Both the position numbers and the translations under genes were made by a program. 64,000 nt of DNA from Undibacterium_A arcticum (lineage in GTDB: Bacteria > Pseudomonadota > Gammaproteobacteria > Burkholderiales > Burkholderiaceae_D): assembly GCF_042660705.1 (NCBI RefSeq), contig NZ_JBHSUQ010000001.1; one strand, given 5' to 3'. The notes beneath the pieces are model-generated. The model made no database searches. It was given only the letters and a program-made list of their open reading frames with translations, and was not told the origin of the DNA. This document shows, in pieces, positions 8,416 to 18,721 of this stretch (within the stretch, counting starts at the first letter, position 1; every line of letters begins with the position of its first letter).

Positions 8416-9081
8416 TTATTGATGTGCCTGGTTTAACTTGCGCTCGGCGCGGCGTTGCAGCGCTTCAAAGCACAGGCTCAGGCACCAGTACACCGCGGCG
8501 GCGGCCAGATACAACGGCAGTGGTCGGAAGCTGGTTGCGATCACTTCCTTGGTTGCCAGCATCAGTTCGGTGACCGTGATCACCGATACCAGCGAGGTGT
8601 CCTTGATCAGGCTGATCAGGGTATTGCTCATCGACGGCACTGCAATGCGCAACGCTTGCGGCGCGACGATGTAATACAGCGTCTGGGCGTAAGTCAGGCC
8701 CAGGCTGTGACTGGCGGCCCATTGACCCTTGCTGACCCCCAAAATCGCACCGCGCAGGCTTTCCGACAGATAGGCGCCGGCATTCAGACTCAGTGCCAGT
8801 ACGCCAGCGGTGGTGGGAGTGAACTCGATCCCGATACTCGGCAAGCCGTAATAGATCACGAACACCTGGACCAGCAATGGGGTGCCGCGCATCAGGCTCA
8901 CATAGACAGCGGCGGGGCGTTGCAGCAGCGGCGACGGCAGGATGCGCGCGACCGCCAGCGGAAATCCCAGCAGCAGGCCGCCCAACATCGACGCTACCGC
9001 AAACAGCAGCGTGTAGCCGGCGCCCTTGAGCATGATGGGCGCAGCCAGCTGCAACAGCCCCTGTAATTCTGCAAAATCCAT
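8416..9081 (-). CDS. Polar amino-acid ABC transporter permease
   Basis: A 221-residue inner-membrane protein of the HisM/GlnP type with about five membrane segments and the ATPase-contact (EAA) loop around GQWAASHSLGLTYAQTLYYI. SLMRGTPLLVQVFVIYYGLP is characteristic of amino-acid permeases. It is downstream of the matching binding protein gene, separated by a 10-bp stem hairpin. The start at 9081 (MDFAELQGL) is preferred over 9105 because the conserved part begins there. No ATP-binding subunit is encoded on either side, so the ATPase must be elsewhere or shared. Confidence 0.9.
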   Translation of the reverse strand: MDFAELQGLLQLAAPIMLKGAGYTLLFAVASMLGGLLLGFPLAVARILPSPLLQRPAAVYVSLMRGTPLLVQVFVIYYGLPSIGIEFTPTTAGVLALSLNAGAYLSESLRGAILGVSKGQWAASHSLGLTYAQTLYYIVAPQALRIAVPSMSNTLISLIKDTSLVSVITVTELMLATKEVIATSFRPLPLYLAAAAVYWCLSLCFEALQRRAERKLNQAHQ

Positions 9082-9101
9082 TGTTCTCGCCCCTGATAAA
9101 A

Positions 9102-9125
9102 CCATCCCCGCCTGTGCGGGGATGG
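9102..9125. promoter_or_regulatory. Intercistronic hairpin between binding-protein and permease genes
   Basis: CCATCCCCGC and GCGGGGATGG form a perfect 10-bp stem with a CTGT loop. It has no U-tract in the direction of transcription. Such hairpins commonly protect the highly expressed binding-protein mRNA or attenuate the permease gene; that role is inferred. Confidence 0.6.
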
Positions 9126-9184
9126 AGTGTTTCCATTATTAACTGGAACGGTGAAACAGGGCAAATTAACGGCAAACGAAAAAT

Positions 9185-10002
9185 TTAGCGGGCGGCGGGC
9201 GCCTTGCTGACATCGACGCCGAACCACTTTACCGATACTTTCTTGAAGCTGCCATCCTTGATCGCATCGGCCAGCGCCTTGTTGAGGGCAGCCTTGAACT
9301 TCGGATTATCTTTCTGGAACGGGATTCCCATCTTCTCCACGCTGCCGATCGGCGCGCCGGCCTTGATCGGCAGATGCGAGGTCTTCAGCAGGTACGCCAC
9401 CATCAGGCTGTCGTTGAGCGCAGCGTCGATGCGGCCGGTCGCCAGGTCGTTCAGGTATTCCGGGGCACCGGGATAGCTCTTGACGTCGATTTCGCTGATG
9501 GCCTTGGCCTTTGTTCGAAGTTGCTACCTTGGCCCACACCGAGCTTTTTGCCCTTCAGGTCGTCCAGATCCTTGAAGTTACGCTTCTCGTCTTTTTTCAC
9601 GATCAGCTGGGGACTGGAAATGGTGTATGGATCGGAAAAGTCGAAAGTCTTTTCGCGCTCCGGCGTGATCCCGACCTGGTTGACGATCACATCGTACTTG
9701 CCGCTGGCCAGGCCGGCCAGGATGCCGCTCCACTCGGTGGTGGTGAATTCCGGCTTGAGGCCCATTTTTGCAGCCAGCAATTTCGCCACATCGACATCGA
9801 AACCGGTCAACTCCTTGGTGGTCTGGTCCTTGAAGTTGAATGGCGGGTAAGTGCCCTCGACCGCGATTCTCAATGTGCCGCGGTCCTTGACCGTATCGAG
9901 CAGGTCGGCCGCCACGCCGTGTAACGCAACGCCGGCCAGCAGCGCGCCGACGAGCAGTTTTGAGAATTTCAGCGAAATAGTGTGGGTCGAATCATTTTTC
10001 AT
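9185..10002 (-). CDS. Polar amino-acid ABC transporter substrate-binding protein
   Basis: A periplasmic binding protein (SBP_bac_3 type), 272 residues when repaired. It has a signal peptide (LLVGALLAGVALHGVAA), then DRGTLRIAVEGTYPPFNF, GFDVDVAKLLAAKMG, GKYDVIVNQVGITPEREKTF and DFSDPYTISSP. The frame breaks at the TTT at 9510-9512 (one base missing), after which the second lobe reads YLNDLATGRIDAALNDSLMV to the C-terminal FKKVSVKWFGVDVS. The best guess for the ligand is a polar amino acid or cystine; the sequence does not fix it. It is the first gene of the transporter operon. Confidence 0.88.
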
Positions 10003-10071
10003 TTAAGGCTCCTGAGAAGGACTGCAGAAAAAATGCGTGGTGAGGTATCGCAGTGATGATTGATTTTCTTG

Positions 10072-10131
10072 CCAGTATATTAACATCCCCGGTTTAATAT
10101 TTGCGGTAGCCGATCTAACCAACAGGAGTAT
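10072..10131 (+). repeat. Paired GGAGTAT element, copy C
   Basis: CCAGTAT at 10072-10078 and GGAGTAT at 10125-10131, starts 53 bp apart, with TTTGCGG in the middle (TGCG 30 bp from the first box start). It lies in the divergent spacer before the DUF342 gene. Confidence 0.8.
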
Positions 10132-10414
10132 ATTAATAAATTCGAACAGTCGAAACAGATGCCCTGGCGTTCGCGAAACCGCGTGCCGATAGTTCATTCG
10201 GACCAATCCGCCGTACCGCTCGGCTAGTTTGACGATGTGGCAATTGTGCCAGAGTGTTGTTCTGCGCACAATCTTCCGGAACCAGGTCAGGCCTGGTCTT
10301 TTCCGGGCCAGCATGAGACGACCGTGCTGCGCACCCAAGCGGGCCGCCATAGCAGTGCAGCAAGGTGCATCAATTGCAGGCACACGAGTAAGCACATAAG
10401 GGAGCAATTTCACC
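10132..10414. other. Divergent spacer, no gene recognised
   Basis: The region between the binding-protein gene and the DUF342 gene. ORFs across it have unconvincing composition and no family features. TGGCAATTGTGCCA near 10237 is a short imperfect palindrome that could be an operator. A GGGAG stretch about 12 bp before the TTG at 10415 is a possible ribosome site. Confidence 0.4.
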
Positions 10415-12031
10415 TTGTCATCACTAACGTTTACCTGCAATGACACCAATGGCGAGCTGGAGGTCCGCTTTGATCCGGCTGTCGCCGCGCCGGCGCCCGA
10501 TGTCGCGACATTTAACCAGGCTTTGGTCGATAGTGGCTTTGGCAACCTCCATATCTATCAGCACGCGCTGACGGGTTTCATCAACGCCTGCGGAACTGCC
10601 AGTACCGAGCTGACTGCCGTGATCGGCAAACGGCGCGATGGCGAATTTTCCTTGAAAGTGGCTGCCGATCTGATGTCGGCCCGTTTGACGCTGATCCCGC
10701 CGCAAGGTGGCCGGGCGGTGGCCGGCGCCGTGCGCGCAGCGCTACAAGAACAAGGCATCGTGCACGGCATTTTGCACAATCAGTTGGACGCGGCGCTGGC
10801 GGCCGGTGCATGCGAGGATCTGATTATCGCCGCCGGCAATTGGCCGCTCGATGGTACCGAAGCACGTTTTGAAGCTCTGCTGGCCGACAAGGACCAGGAG
10901 TTGTCGCACGTAGATGAAATGGCGAACATTCAATATCGCGATCTCGGCCATCTGTTGCTGGTTGAGCCGGGCGATCGCTTGATGCGGCGTACACCGGCAA
11001 TTCAGGGGTGTGACGGGATCGATATCAGGGGCCAGACCTTGCTCGCGAAACCAGTGCCGGACCGGCCGTTTGACAAGAATTTGCAAGGCGCCGCGCCGGC
11101 GCCCGATGATCCGGATCTGCTGCTGGCGACCATCGCCGGACAGCCGGTGCCGATGGCCGATGGTGTGATCGTCAATTCGGTGATCGAAGTGCCGAACGTG
11201 GATCTGAGTACCGGCCATGTCGTGTTTGCAGGGACGATTCGCATCAGCGGCGACGTCAAGGCCGGCATGCGACTGGACGTGACGGGCGATGTGTTCGTCA
11301 GTGGAACGGTCGAGGCGGCGCAAATCACCGCCGGCGGTAACGTCGCCGTGAAGGGCGGCATCATCGGACATGCCGACACCCACTTCGCCGGCAATGTGCT
11401 AACGCCATCGACTGCACGCATCATTTCCAAGGGTTCTGTACAGGCGTTGTTCATGGAGAACGTCCACGTGGAGGCCGGCGATTCCATCCTGATCCACGGC
11501 AGTGCGCGCCAATGCGAGTTGGTGGCCAGGAATGAAATAATTGTCGGCAAGAAGAATCCAAAATCCAGTCAAATCGTCGGCGGCAGCGCACTGGCCACGC
11601 ATCGGGTCAAAGTCGGATTGCTCGGTTCGCCGAACGGCATCAAGACCCGCGTGCAGGTCGGCTTTGATCCGTATCTGGATCAAGTGCTGCACGGGTTGGA
11701 GCAGCAGCAGCAGCGCAAGTTGGGGGATTTCGAACAGGTGCTGAAGCTGATCACCTATTTCAATAAGAATCCGCACAAGAACGTCGGTGGCATCGGCGCC
11801 AAGGCCGAAGCCACCCGCCTGCGGTTGCTGGAAGAGATCGACAGTCTCGGTGCCGAACAGGCCCAACTGTCCGAGAAAATGGGTTCGATCGACAAAGCGC
11901 GAATCGAAATCGGCACGGCGCTGTATGACGGCGTGGAAGTGCGCATCGGCAATCAGGTGTGGCAAGTATTAGATGAAATCGGCGCCGGCACTGTGCTGGT
12001 GAGGGACGGCAAGATCACGGTCCGCGCATGA
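10415..12031 (+). CDS. FapA-like DUF342 family protein
   Basis: A 538-residue cytosolic protein with the DUF342/FapA layout: an N-terminal region of about 170 residues, then a polymer-like beta-helix core with ISGDVKAGMRLDVTGDVFVS, GTVEAAQITAGGNVAVKGGI, ISKGSVQALFMENVHVEAGD and NEIIVGKK, and a coiled-coil C-terminus (LEEIDSLGAEQAQLSEKMG). Family members include flagellar-assembly protein A and a sporulation-linked homologue; the molecular role is unclear. No flagellar genes are nearby, so the symbol is left blank. The start is taken as TTG at 10415, with no upstream ATG in frame. It appears to be monocistronic, with repeat copy C upstream. Confidence 0.85.
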   Translation: MSSLTFTCNDTNGELEVRFDPAVAAPAPDVATFNQALVDSGFGNLHIYQHALTGFINACGTASTELTAVIGKRRDGEFSLKVAADLMSARLTLIPPQGGRAVAGAVRAALQEQGIVHGILHNQLDAALAAGACEDLIIAAGNWPLDGTEARFEALLADKDQELSHVDEMANIQYRDLGHLLLVEPGDRLMRRTPAIQGCDGIDIRGQTLLAKPVPDRPFDKNLQGAAPAPDDPDLLLATIAGQPVPMADGVIVNSVIEVPNVDLSTGHVVFAGTIRISGDVKAGMRLDVTGDVFVSGTVEAAQITAGGNVAVKGGIIGHADTHFAGNVLTPSTARIISKGSVQALFMENVHVEAGDSILIHGSARQCELVARNEIIVGKKNPKSSQIVGGSALATHRVKVGLLGSPNGIKTRVQVGFDPYLDQVLHGLEQQQQRKLGDFEQVLKLITYFNKNPHKNVGGIGAKAEATRLRLLEEIDSLGAEQAQLSEKMGSIDKARIEIGTALYDGVEVRIGNQVWQVLDEIGAGTVLVRDGKITVRA

Positions 12032-12084
12032 CGGCTGTGATCAGCGGGGGATGCGCAAAATTAGTGAATCGGTGACAGCGCGCC

Positions 12085-13194
12085 TTATGCAAAAAATTTG
12101 ACGCCGGGCGCGGCCTGCCAATAGTCACCCTCGGTCTCGTGGTTGACCTGCTTGGCCATTGCGCGGGCCGCAAACAGCGGATGCGCGATGGCCTCGTCGG
12201 CGCGCAATATCGGTGTCACACAGCAGTCAACGCCGGCAAATTTTTCGGTCCAGAATGCCAGGGTCTGCTGGGCAAAAATCGCATCCAGCGCGGCCTTGAC
12301 CGCCATCGCGTCGGCGCCGCCAATCTGCTGGCCGCAACTCCAGTGCCTAGCCTTGAGGTCGGGACGACCCAAAACATCGCAGCAAGTTTCCCAGAATTTC
12401 AGTTCCAGCGCCCCGACCGCCATGAAGCGCTGATCGCTGGTGCGATACACGTTGTAGCAAGGCACGCCACCGGTCAGCAGATCGCGCCCCGGCTGCGCCG
12501 GCCGGCCGAAATTATTGACCGCGACCAGCGGCATGATGTTGTGGGCGAACACCGCGTCAGTCATCGACACATCGACAAAACTGCCCGCGCCGCCCATCTT
12601 TACCGCCAGCAACGCGGCCAGCATTCCTTGCACCGCAGTCTGCGCGCCGCCGAGCAAATCGCCGATTTGCAAATTCGGCAGCGCCGGTGTCGCGGGTGGT
12701 GCAGCCGGATCATCCGCTTGCCTGACATTCTGCTCCAGCATGCCGGCATAACCGATGTAGTTGATGTCATGGCCGGCCAGATGCGCGAACGGACCATGCT
12801 GTCCGTAGCCGCTAATCGCACACATCACCAGTTTCGGGTTGCGTGCCTTCAGCACCTGCCAGCCGACCCCGAGCTTGTCCATCACGCCGGGGCGGAAGCT
12901 TTCGACCACCACGTCGGCCGTCTCCACCATCTGCAAGAACTGTTCGCGCTGGGCGGCATCCTTCAGGTCCAGCTTCAGCATTTGCTTGCCGCGATTCACC
13001 GCGAGGAAGAATTGCGACACCTGATGCCGCACATGGCCCATGCTGCGCGCGTAATCACCGGCGCCGGTGTCCTCGATCTTGATCACCTCGGCCCCCATGT
13101 CGGCCAAGTGCTGGGTCGCGACCGGGCCGGGCAGCAGGCGGGTCAGGTCGAGGATGCGGATGCCGGTTAGGGGGTGGTCGACGGAGGTGTTCAT
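12085..13194 (-). CDS. CaiB/BaiF-family CoA transferase, alpha-methylacyl-CoA racemase-like
   Basis: A 369-residue type III CoA transferase family enzyme. The start GIRILDLTRLLPGPVATQHL and MGAEVIKIEDTGAGDYAR are diagnostic, followed by FLAVNRGKQMLKLDLK and VVVESFRPGVMDKLG. The racemase branch uses a His and an Asp as catalytic pair; candidates are in AGHDINYIGYAG (about residue 140) and LQIGDLLGGAQ (about 175). It may therefore epimerise 2-methyl-branched acyl-CoAs, but CoA transfer cannot be excluded. The start at 13194 gives MNTSVDHPL, in preference to 13257 which adds an unconserved leader. No pathway partner is adjacent. Confidence 0.85.
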   Translation of the reverse strand: MNTSVDHPLTGIRILDLTRLLPGPVATQHLADMGAEVIKIEDTGAGDYARSMGHVRHQVSQFFLAVNRGKQMLKLDLKDAAQREQFLQMVETADVVVESFRPGVMDKLGVGWQVLKARNPKLVMCAISGYGQHGPFAHLAGHDINYIGYAGMLEQNVRQADDPAAPPATPALPNLQIGDLLGGAQTAVQGMLAALLAVKMGGAGSFVDVSMTDAVFAHNIMPLVAVNNFGRPAQPGRDLLTGGVPCYNVYRTSDQRFMAVGALELKFWETCCDVLGRPDLKARHWSCGQQIGGADAMAVKAALDAIFAQQTLAFWTEKFAGVDCCVTPILRADEAIAHPLFAARAMAKQVNHETEGDYWQAAPGVKFFA

Positions 13195-13328
13195 GGGCGG
13201 TTTGGGTTGATTGATGGTATTGATTGTGCCGAGATTATGCGCCAAGCCTTCCAACATCTCGGAAGGCGGAGGCCTGATATCCGCAGGGTGTTTCCACCAG
13301 TTTGATCGGGGATGACGAACATCCGCCT

Positions 13329-13892
13329 ATGAACATCCGCCGCCTTACCCCTACCGATGCTCCCGCGTATCGCGCACTCATGCTCGACGCCTACCAGCGT
13401 CACCCCGACGCCTTCACCTCCAGCGTGTCCGAGCGCACAGCGCTTCCGCTCGCTTGGTGGGAGTCCCGGCTCCAGCTTGAACCGCTGGCCTCGGAGGTGG
13501 TGTTCGGCGCATTTCGCGATGAGCGCCTCGCCGGAGTGGCCGGCCTGTCGTTCGAGTCACGCGAGAAGGCACGCCATAAGGCCACGCTGTTCGGCATGGT
13601 TGTGCCAGCCGAGTCTCGGCAAGGCGGCCTCGGTCGCCAACTCGTCCTGGCAGCGCTTGCGCACGCGAGGGGCCGCGACGGCGTGAGGGTGGTGCAACTC
13701 ACGGTCAGGCACGGCAACGCGGCCGCACAAGCGCTGTATGAGCGTTGTGGCTTCGTTCAGTTTGGCCTGGAGCCGTTTGCGGTTGCCGTTGGCGCCGAGT
13801 TCGTGTCGAAGGTGCACATGTGGTGCGATCTGGGTTGCGGGCTCTCCCTACAACCGCCTTCTCCTCCCACCGAGCGGAGCTGTTCCAGCTAG
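13329..13892 (+). CDS. GNAT-family N-acetyltransferase
   Basis: A 187-residue acetyl-CoA-dependent transferase. It begins MNIRRLTPTDAPAYRALMLD, has the strand FRDERLAGVAGLSF, the acetyl-CoA loop VVPAESRQGGLGRQLV (Q/R-x-x-G-x-G/A type) and the late GNAAAQALYERCGF motif. The substrate is unknown. The last ~17 residues (LSLQPPSPPTERSCSS) are low-complexity and look like read-through past a natural end after HMWCDL, perhaps from a small indel. The gene stands alone, convergent with the ABC-F gene. The start at 13329 is chosen over 13302 because the family sequence begins there. Confidence 0.88.
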   Translation: MNIRRLTPTDAPAYRALMLDAYQRHPDAFTSSVSERTALPLAWWESRLQLEPLASEVVFGAFRDERLAGVAGLSFESREKARHKATLFGMVVPAESRQGGLGRQLVLAALAHARGRDGVRVVQLTVRHGNAAAQALYERCGFVQFGLEPFAVAVGAEFVSKVHMWCDLGCGLSLQPPSPPTERSCSS

Positions 13893-13929
13893 GCCGTTGG
13901 GATAACCAGAACCCATTTGATAGGCAACA

Positions 13930-15924
<1,995 letters not shown>

Positions 15925-15936
15925 CTTATTTCTATG

Positions 15937-16004
15937 GGAGTATGCGGTAAAACCATGCTGTTACCGCATGTTTGTTGCGAGTTAAAAAATACAGAGGGGA
16001 GTAT
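15937..16004 (+). repeat. Paired GGAGTAT element, copy D (expanded)
   Basis: GGAGTAT at 15937-15943 and 15998-16004, starts 61 bp apart rather than 53. The distance from the central TGCG to the second box is 22 bp against the usual 23, so the extra 8-9 bp are all in the first half, where ATGCGGTAA and TTACCGCAT form a 9-bp-stem hairpin. Confidence 0.65.
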
Positions 16005-16099
16005 GACTTTGGGTCAGACTCCCGCGATGCTGCTCTTGCTGGTGTTCCTGTTGCGGGGGAAAGCGCGCATTGGGGACCACGCTGCGCTAATTTGGCAGC

Positions 16100-16993
16100 T
16101 TATCGTTTCAATTGTTCCTCGGTCACTAAAAACACCATGTCGTCGCCGGCGCTGGTCGAGACCCAGGTCAGCTCCAGATCGGGAAAGGCGGCCTCGGCAA
16201 ATGCCCGTTCGTTGCCGATTTCGACCATCAACACACCGTTTTGCTTCAATCGTTGTTTAGCGCCAGCAACGATCTTGCGCACCAGATCCATGCCGTCACT
16301 GCCGCCAGCGAGCGCGATCTGCGGTTCCCGCCGGTACTCTTGCGGCAGCTTGGCCATCGAGTCCGAATTGACATACGGCGGGTTGCTGATAATCAGGTCG
16401 TACTTCTTGTCCGGCACCTGGTCGTACAAGTCCGATTCGATCAGCGTGATGCGCTCCTGCAACGCATAGTCGTCGACATTGCGCCGCGCTACTGCCAGCG
16501 CATCGGTCGAGATATCGACCGCGTCCACCTGCGCCTGCGGAAACGCATCGGCCAGCATGATCGGCAGACAGCCGGAGCCGGTGCACAGATCCAGAATGTC
16601 GGTCACTGCATCAGGATCGCCGACCCATGGCGACAATTGGTGCGGGATCAGTTCCGCAATAAACGAGCGCGGCACGATCACGCGTTCATCGACGTAAAAA
16701 CGGTAGGTGCCAAGCCAGCCTTCGTTGGTCAGGTAGGCCGCCGGTACCCGTTCGACGCTGCGCCGCTCGATGACGGTCAGCACGCTGTCCACTTCTTCCG
16801 GCAGCAGGCGCGCGTCGAGGAAGGGATCGAGCTTGTCCAGCGGCAGTTTCAGCGTGTGCAGGATCAAATAGGCCGCCTCGTCCAGCGCATCGCTGCTGCC
16901 GTGACCGAAGAACAGCTTGGCGCCGTTGAAGCGGGTGATCGCATAGCGCAGCAAGTCGCGCGGGGTCTGGAAGGTGTGGGCGAGTGGATTCAT
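16100..16993 (-). CDS. prmB: Ribosomal protein L3 glutamine N5-methyltransferase
   Basis: A 297-residue SAM-dependent methyltransferase that modifies a Gln in ribosomal protein L3. It has an N-terminal helical domain, then the SAM-binding DILDLCTGSGCLPIMLADAF (about residues 150-169), VDAVDISTDALAVARRN, and the substrate-Gln motif NPPY in DLIISNPPYVNSDS (about 213-227). The CTGSGC form of motif I and the longer N-terminus point to PrmB rather than the release-factor enzyme PrmC. It follows dapE on the same strand and is bracketed by repeat copies D and E. Confidence 0.93.
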   Translation of the reverse strand: MNPLAHTFQTPRDLLRYAITRFNGAKLFFGHGSSDALDEAAYLILHTLKLPLDKLDPFLDARLLPEEVDSVLTVIERRSVERVPAAYLTNEGWLGTYRFYVDERVIVPRSFIAELIPHQLSPWVGDPDAVTDILDLCTGSGCLPIMLADAFPQAQVDAVDISTDALAVARRNVDDYALQERITLIESDLYDQVPDKKYDLIISNPPYVNSDSMAKLPQEYRREPQIALAGGSDGMDLVRKIVAGAKQRLKQNGVLMVEIGNERAFAEAAFPDLELTWVSTSAGDDMVFLVTEEQLKR

Positions 16994-17059
16994 TGCAGCT
17001 TTAAGGGGTCTGGGCGATCAATGCGGATGCCGCCGATATTGGTAATAGTGTGTTTTCAT

Positions 17060-17119
17060 GGAGTATGTTCTCACGCTCCAATTTTTATTTGCGGAAGCAT
17101 GGCTTGGCGATGGGAGTAT
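17060..17119 (+). repeat. Paired GGAGTAT element, copy E
   Basis: GGAGTAT at 17060-17066 and 17113-17119, starts 53 bp apart, with ATTTGCGGA centrally (TGCG 30 bp in). It is between dapE and prmB, one of the copies with two perfect boxes and a perfect centre. Confidence 0.85.
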
Positions 17120-17174
17120 TCGATGGTCGTGCAACCGGCATGTCCGCCCGATTGCCGGCCATCGTCACTCATTC

Positions 17175-18323
17175 CTATATCAGCAGGTTTTCCAGCAGGC
17201 GCCGGTAAATATTCTTCAACGGTTCGACGAAGCGTAACTCGATATGTTCATCGATCTTGTGAATGCTGGCGTTCGGCGGCCCGAATTCGATCACCTGCGG
17301 GCAGATTTGCGCGATGAAGCGCCCATCCGAAGTGCCGCCGGTGGTCGACAGCTCGGTCTCGAGCCCGGTCTCGGCCCGAATCGCGTCCGACAGTGCATCG
17401 CTGAGTACGCCGCGCGGCGTCAGGAATGGCAGTCCGTTGACGGTCCACTTCAGGCTGTATTCGAGCTTGTGCCGGTCCAGGATCGCATGCACCCGTTGCT
17501 GCAGACCGTCGACCGTGCTGGCGGTCGAGAAACGGAAATTGAAGTCGATCACGACTTCGCCCGGAATCACGTTCGACGCGCCGGCGCCGCCGTGGATATT
17601 CGACATTTGCCAGGAAGTCGGCAGATAGTATTCGTTGCCGGCATCCCAATGTTCTTCCACCAGGTCGGCCAGCGCCGGTGCAGCCAGATGGATCGGGTTC
17701 TTGGCCAGCTGAGGATAGGCGATGTGGCCCTGCACGCCGCGAATCGTGAGCTTGCCCGACATCGAGCCGCGCCGCCCGTTCTTGCTCATGTCGCCAAGCA
17801 GATTGACCGAGGTCGGTTCGCCGACCAGGCAGTAATCGATTTGTTCGCCGCGTTTTTTCAGTTCATTGCACACCACGACGGTGCCGTCCGTGGCCGGACC
17901 CTCTTCGTCGCTGGTGATCAAAAATCCGATCGAACCCTTGTGGCCCGGATGGGCCGAGGTGAATTCCTCCACCGCCACCACCATCGCCGCGATCGAGGTC
18001 TTCATGTCAGCCGCGCCGCGACCGTACAGCTTGCCGTCGCGCCGGGTCGGTACGAACGGCAACGAGTGCCACTGCTCGATCGGGCCGGTCGGCACCACAT
18101 CGGTATGGCCGGCGAACACCAAGAGCGGTTGTGCCGTCGCGCCGTTACCTGCCGCGCCGGTGCGCTTGGCCCACAGGTTGGTGACGTCGCCGGAACGGAT
18201 CGTCTCGCAGACGAAGCCGAGCGGCTCCAGCAGTGCGATCAGGCGCTGCTGGCAGCCCTTGTCTTCGGGCGTGACGGAGGATAAGGCGATCAGTTCTTCG
18301 GTGAGCGCCAGGGTTTTGCTCAT
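17175..18323 (-). CDS. dapE: Succinyl-diaminopimelate desuccinylase
   Basis: A zinc hydrolase of lysine/meso-diaminopimelate synthesis that splits N-succinyl-LL-DAP. The 382 residues include LLVFAGHTDVVPTGP with the metal-binding His and Asp, GRGAADMKTSIAAMV with the bridging Asp, FLITSDEEGPATDGT with the catalytic Glu pair, YCLVGEPTSV, and near the end FGPPNASIHKIDEHIEL with the last metal His. It belongs to the dapC-dapD-pilU-arsC-like-dapE-prmB run on the minus strand; the ArsC-like gene ends 31 bp upstream. Confidence 0.96.
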   Translation of the reverse strand: MSKTLALTEELIALSSVTPEDKGCQQRLIALLEPLGFVCETIRSGDVTNLWAKRTGAAGNGATAQPLLVFAGHTDVVPTGPIEQWHSLPFVPTRRDGKLYGRGAADMKTSIAAMVVAVEEFTSAHPGHKGSIGFLITSDEEGPATDGTVVVCNELKKRGEQIDYCLVGEPTSVNLLGDMSKNGRRGSMSGKLTIRGVQGHIAYPQLAKNPIHLAAPALADLVEEHWDAGNEYYLPTSWQMSNIHGGAGASNVIPGEVVIDFNFRFSTASTVDGLQQRVHAILDRHKLEYSLKWTVNGLPFLTPRGVLSDALSDAIRAETGLETELSTTGGTSDGRFIAQICPQVIEFGPPNASIHKIDEHIELRFVEPLKNIYRRLLENLLI

Positions 18324-18354
18324 AGTGGTGCCGCTTTAGTAGTATTTAGTTACG

Positions 18355-18720
18355 TTATTGAAAAATCTGTCGGTACAGCTCGTCCGAAAACCCGGTGAAA
18401 TGACGCTGCGCGCCGCCGGCATCGCGAACGCATAATACCGGCCGCTTGACGATCGATGGCGATTCCAGCATCAGGGCGGCCGCACCCACAGCATCGACGG
18501 CGACTGCCTTGCGCTCGTCCGGCAGTGCGCGCCAGGTGGTTCCTTTGCGGTTCAGCAATACGTCCCATGCCAGATCGGACAGCCAGCCGTCGATCATGCT
18601 GCGGTTGATGCCGGCCTTCTTGAAATCGTGGAACGCATACGGCTTGCCATGCGCGTCTAGCCAGGTGCGGGCTTTCTTCACCTGGTCGCAATTCGGGATA
18701 CCGTACAGCGTGATCTGCAT
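18355..18720 (-). CDS. ArsC/Spx/YffB-family thioredoxin-fold protein
   Basis: A 121-residue protein of the arsenate reductase-like superfamily. It starts MQITLYGIPNCDQVKKARTW with a single CxxxK-type Cys (IPNCDQVKKA), then FHDFKKAGI and the C-terminal SIVKRPVLC. Such stand-alone members lie next to dapE in many proteobacteria (YffB type) and are not proven arsenate reductases; YffB-like proteins are thought to handle glutathione-linked thiols. The start at 18720 is chosen over 18765. It begins one base after the pilU stop, so it is almost certainly co-translated. Confidence 0.88.
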   Translation of the reverse strand: MQITLYGIPNCDQVKKARTWLDAHGKPYAFHDFKKAGINRSMIDGWLSDLAWDVLLNRKGTTWRALPDERKAVAVDAVGAAALMLESPSIVKRPVLCVRDAGGAQRHFTGFSDELYRQIFQ

Positions 18721-18721
18721 C

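Noticed and set aside
10003..10545. Minus-strand ORF of 180 codons upstream of the binding protein
   Set aside because: It overlaps the start of the FapA-like gene on the other strand and repeat copy C, with composition unlike a real protein.
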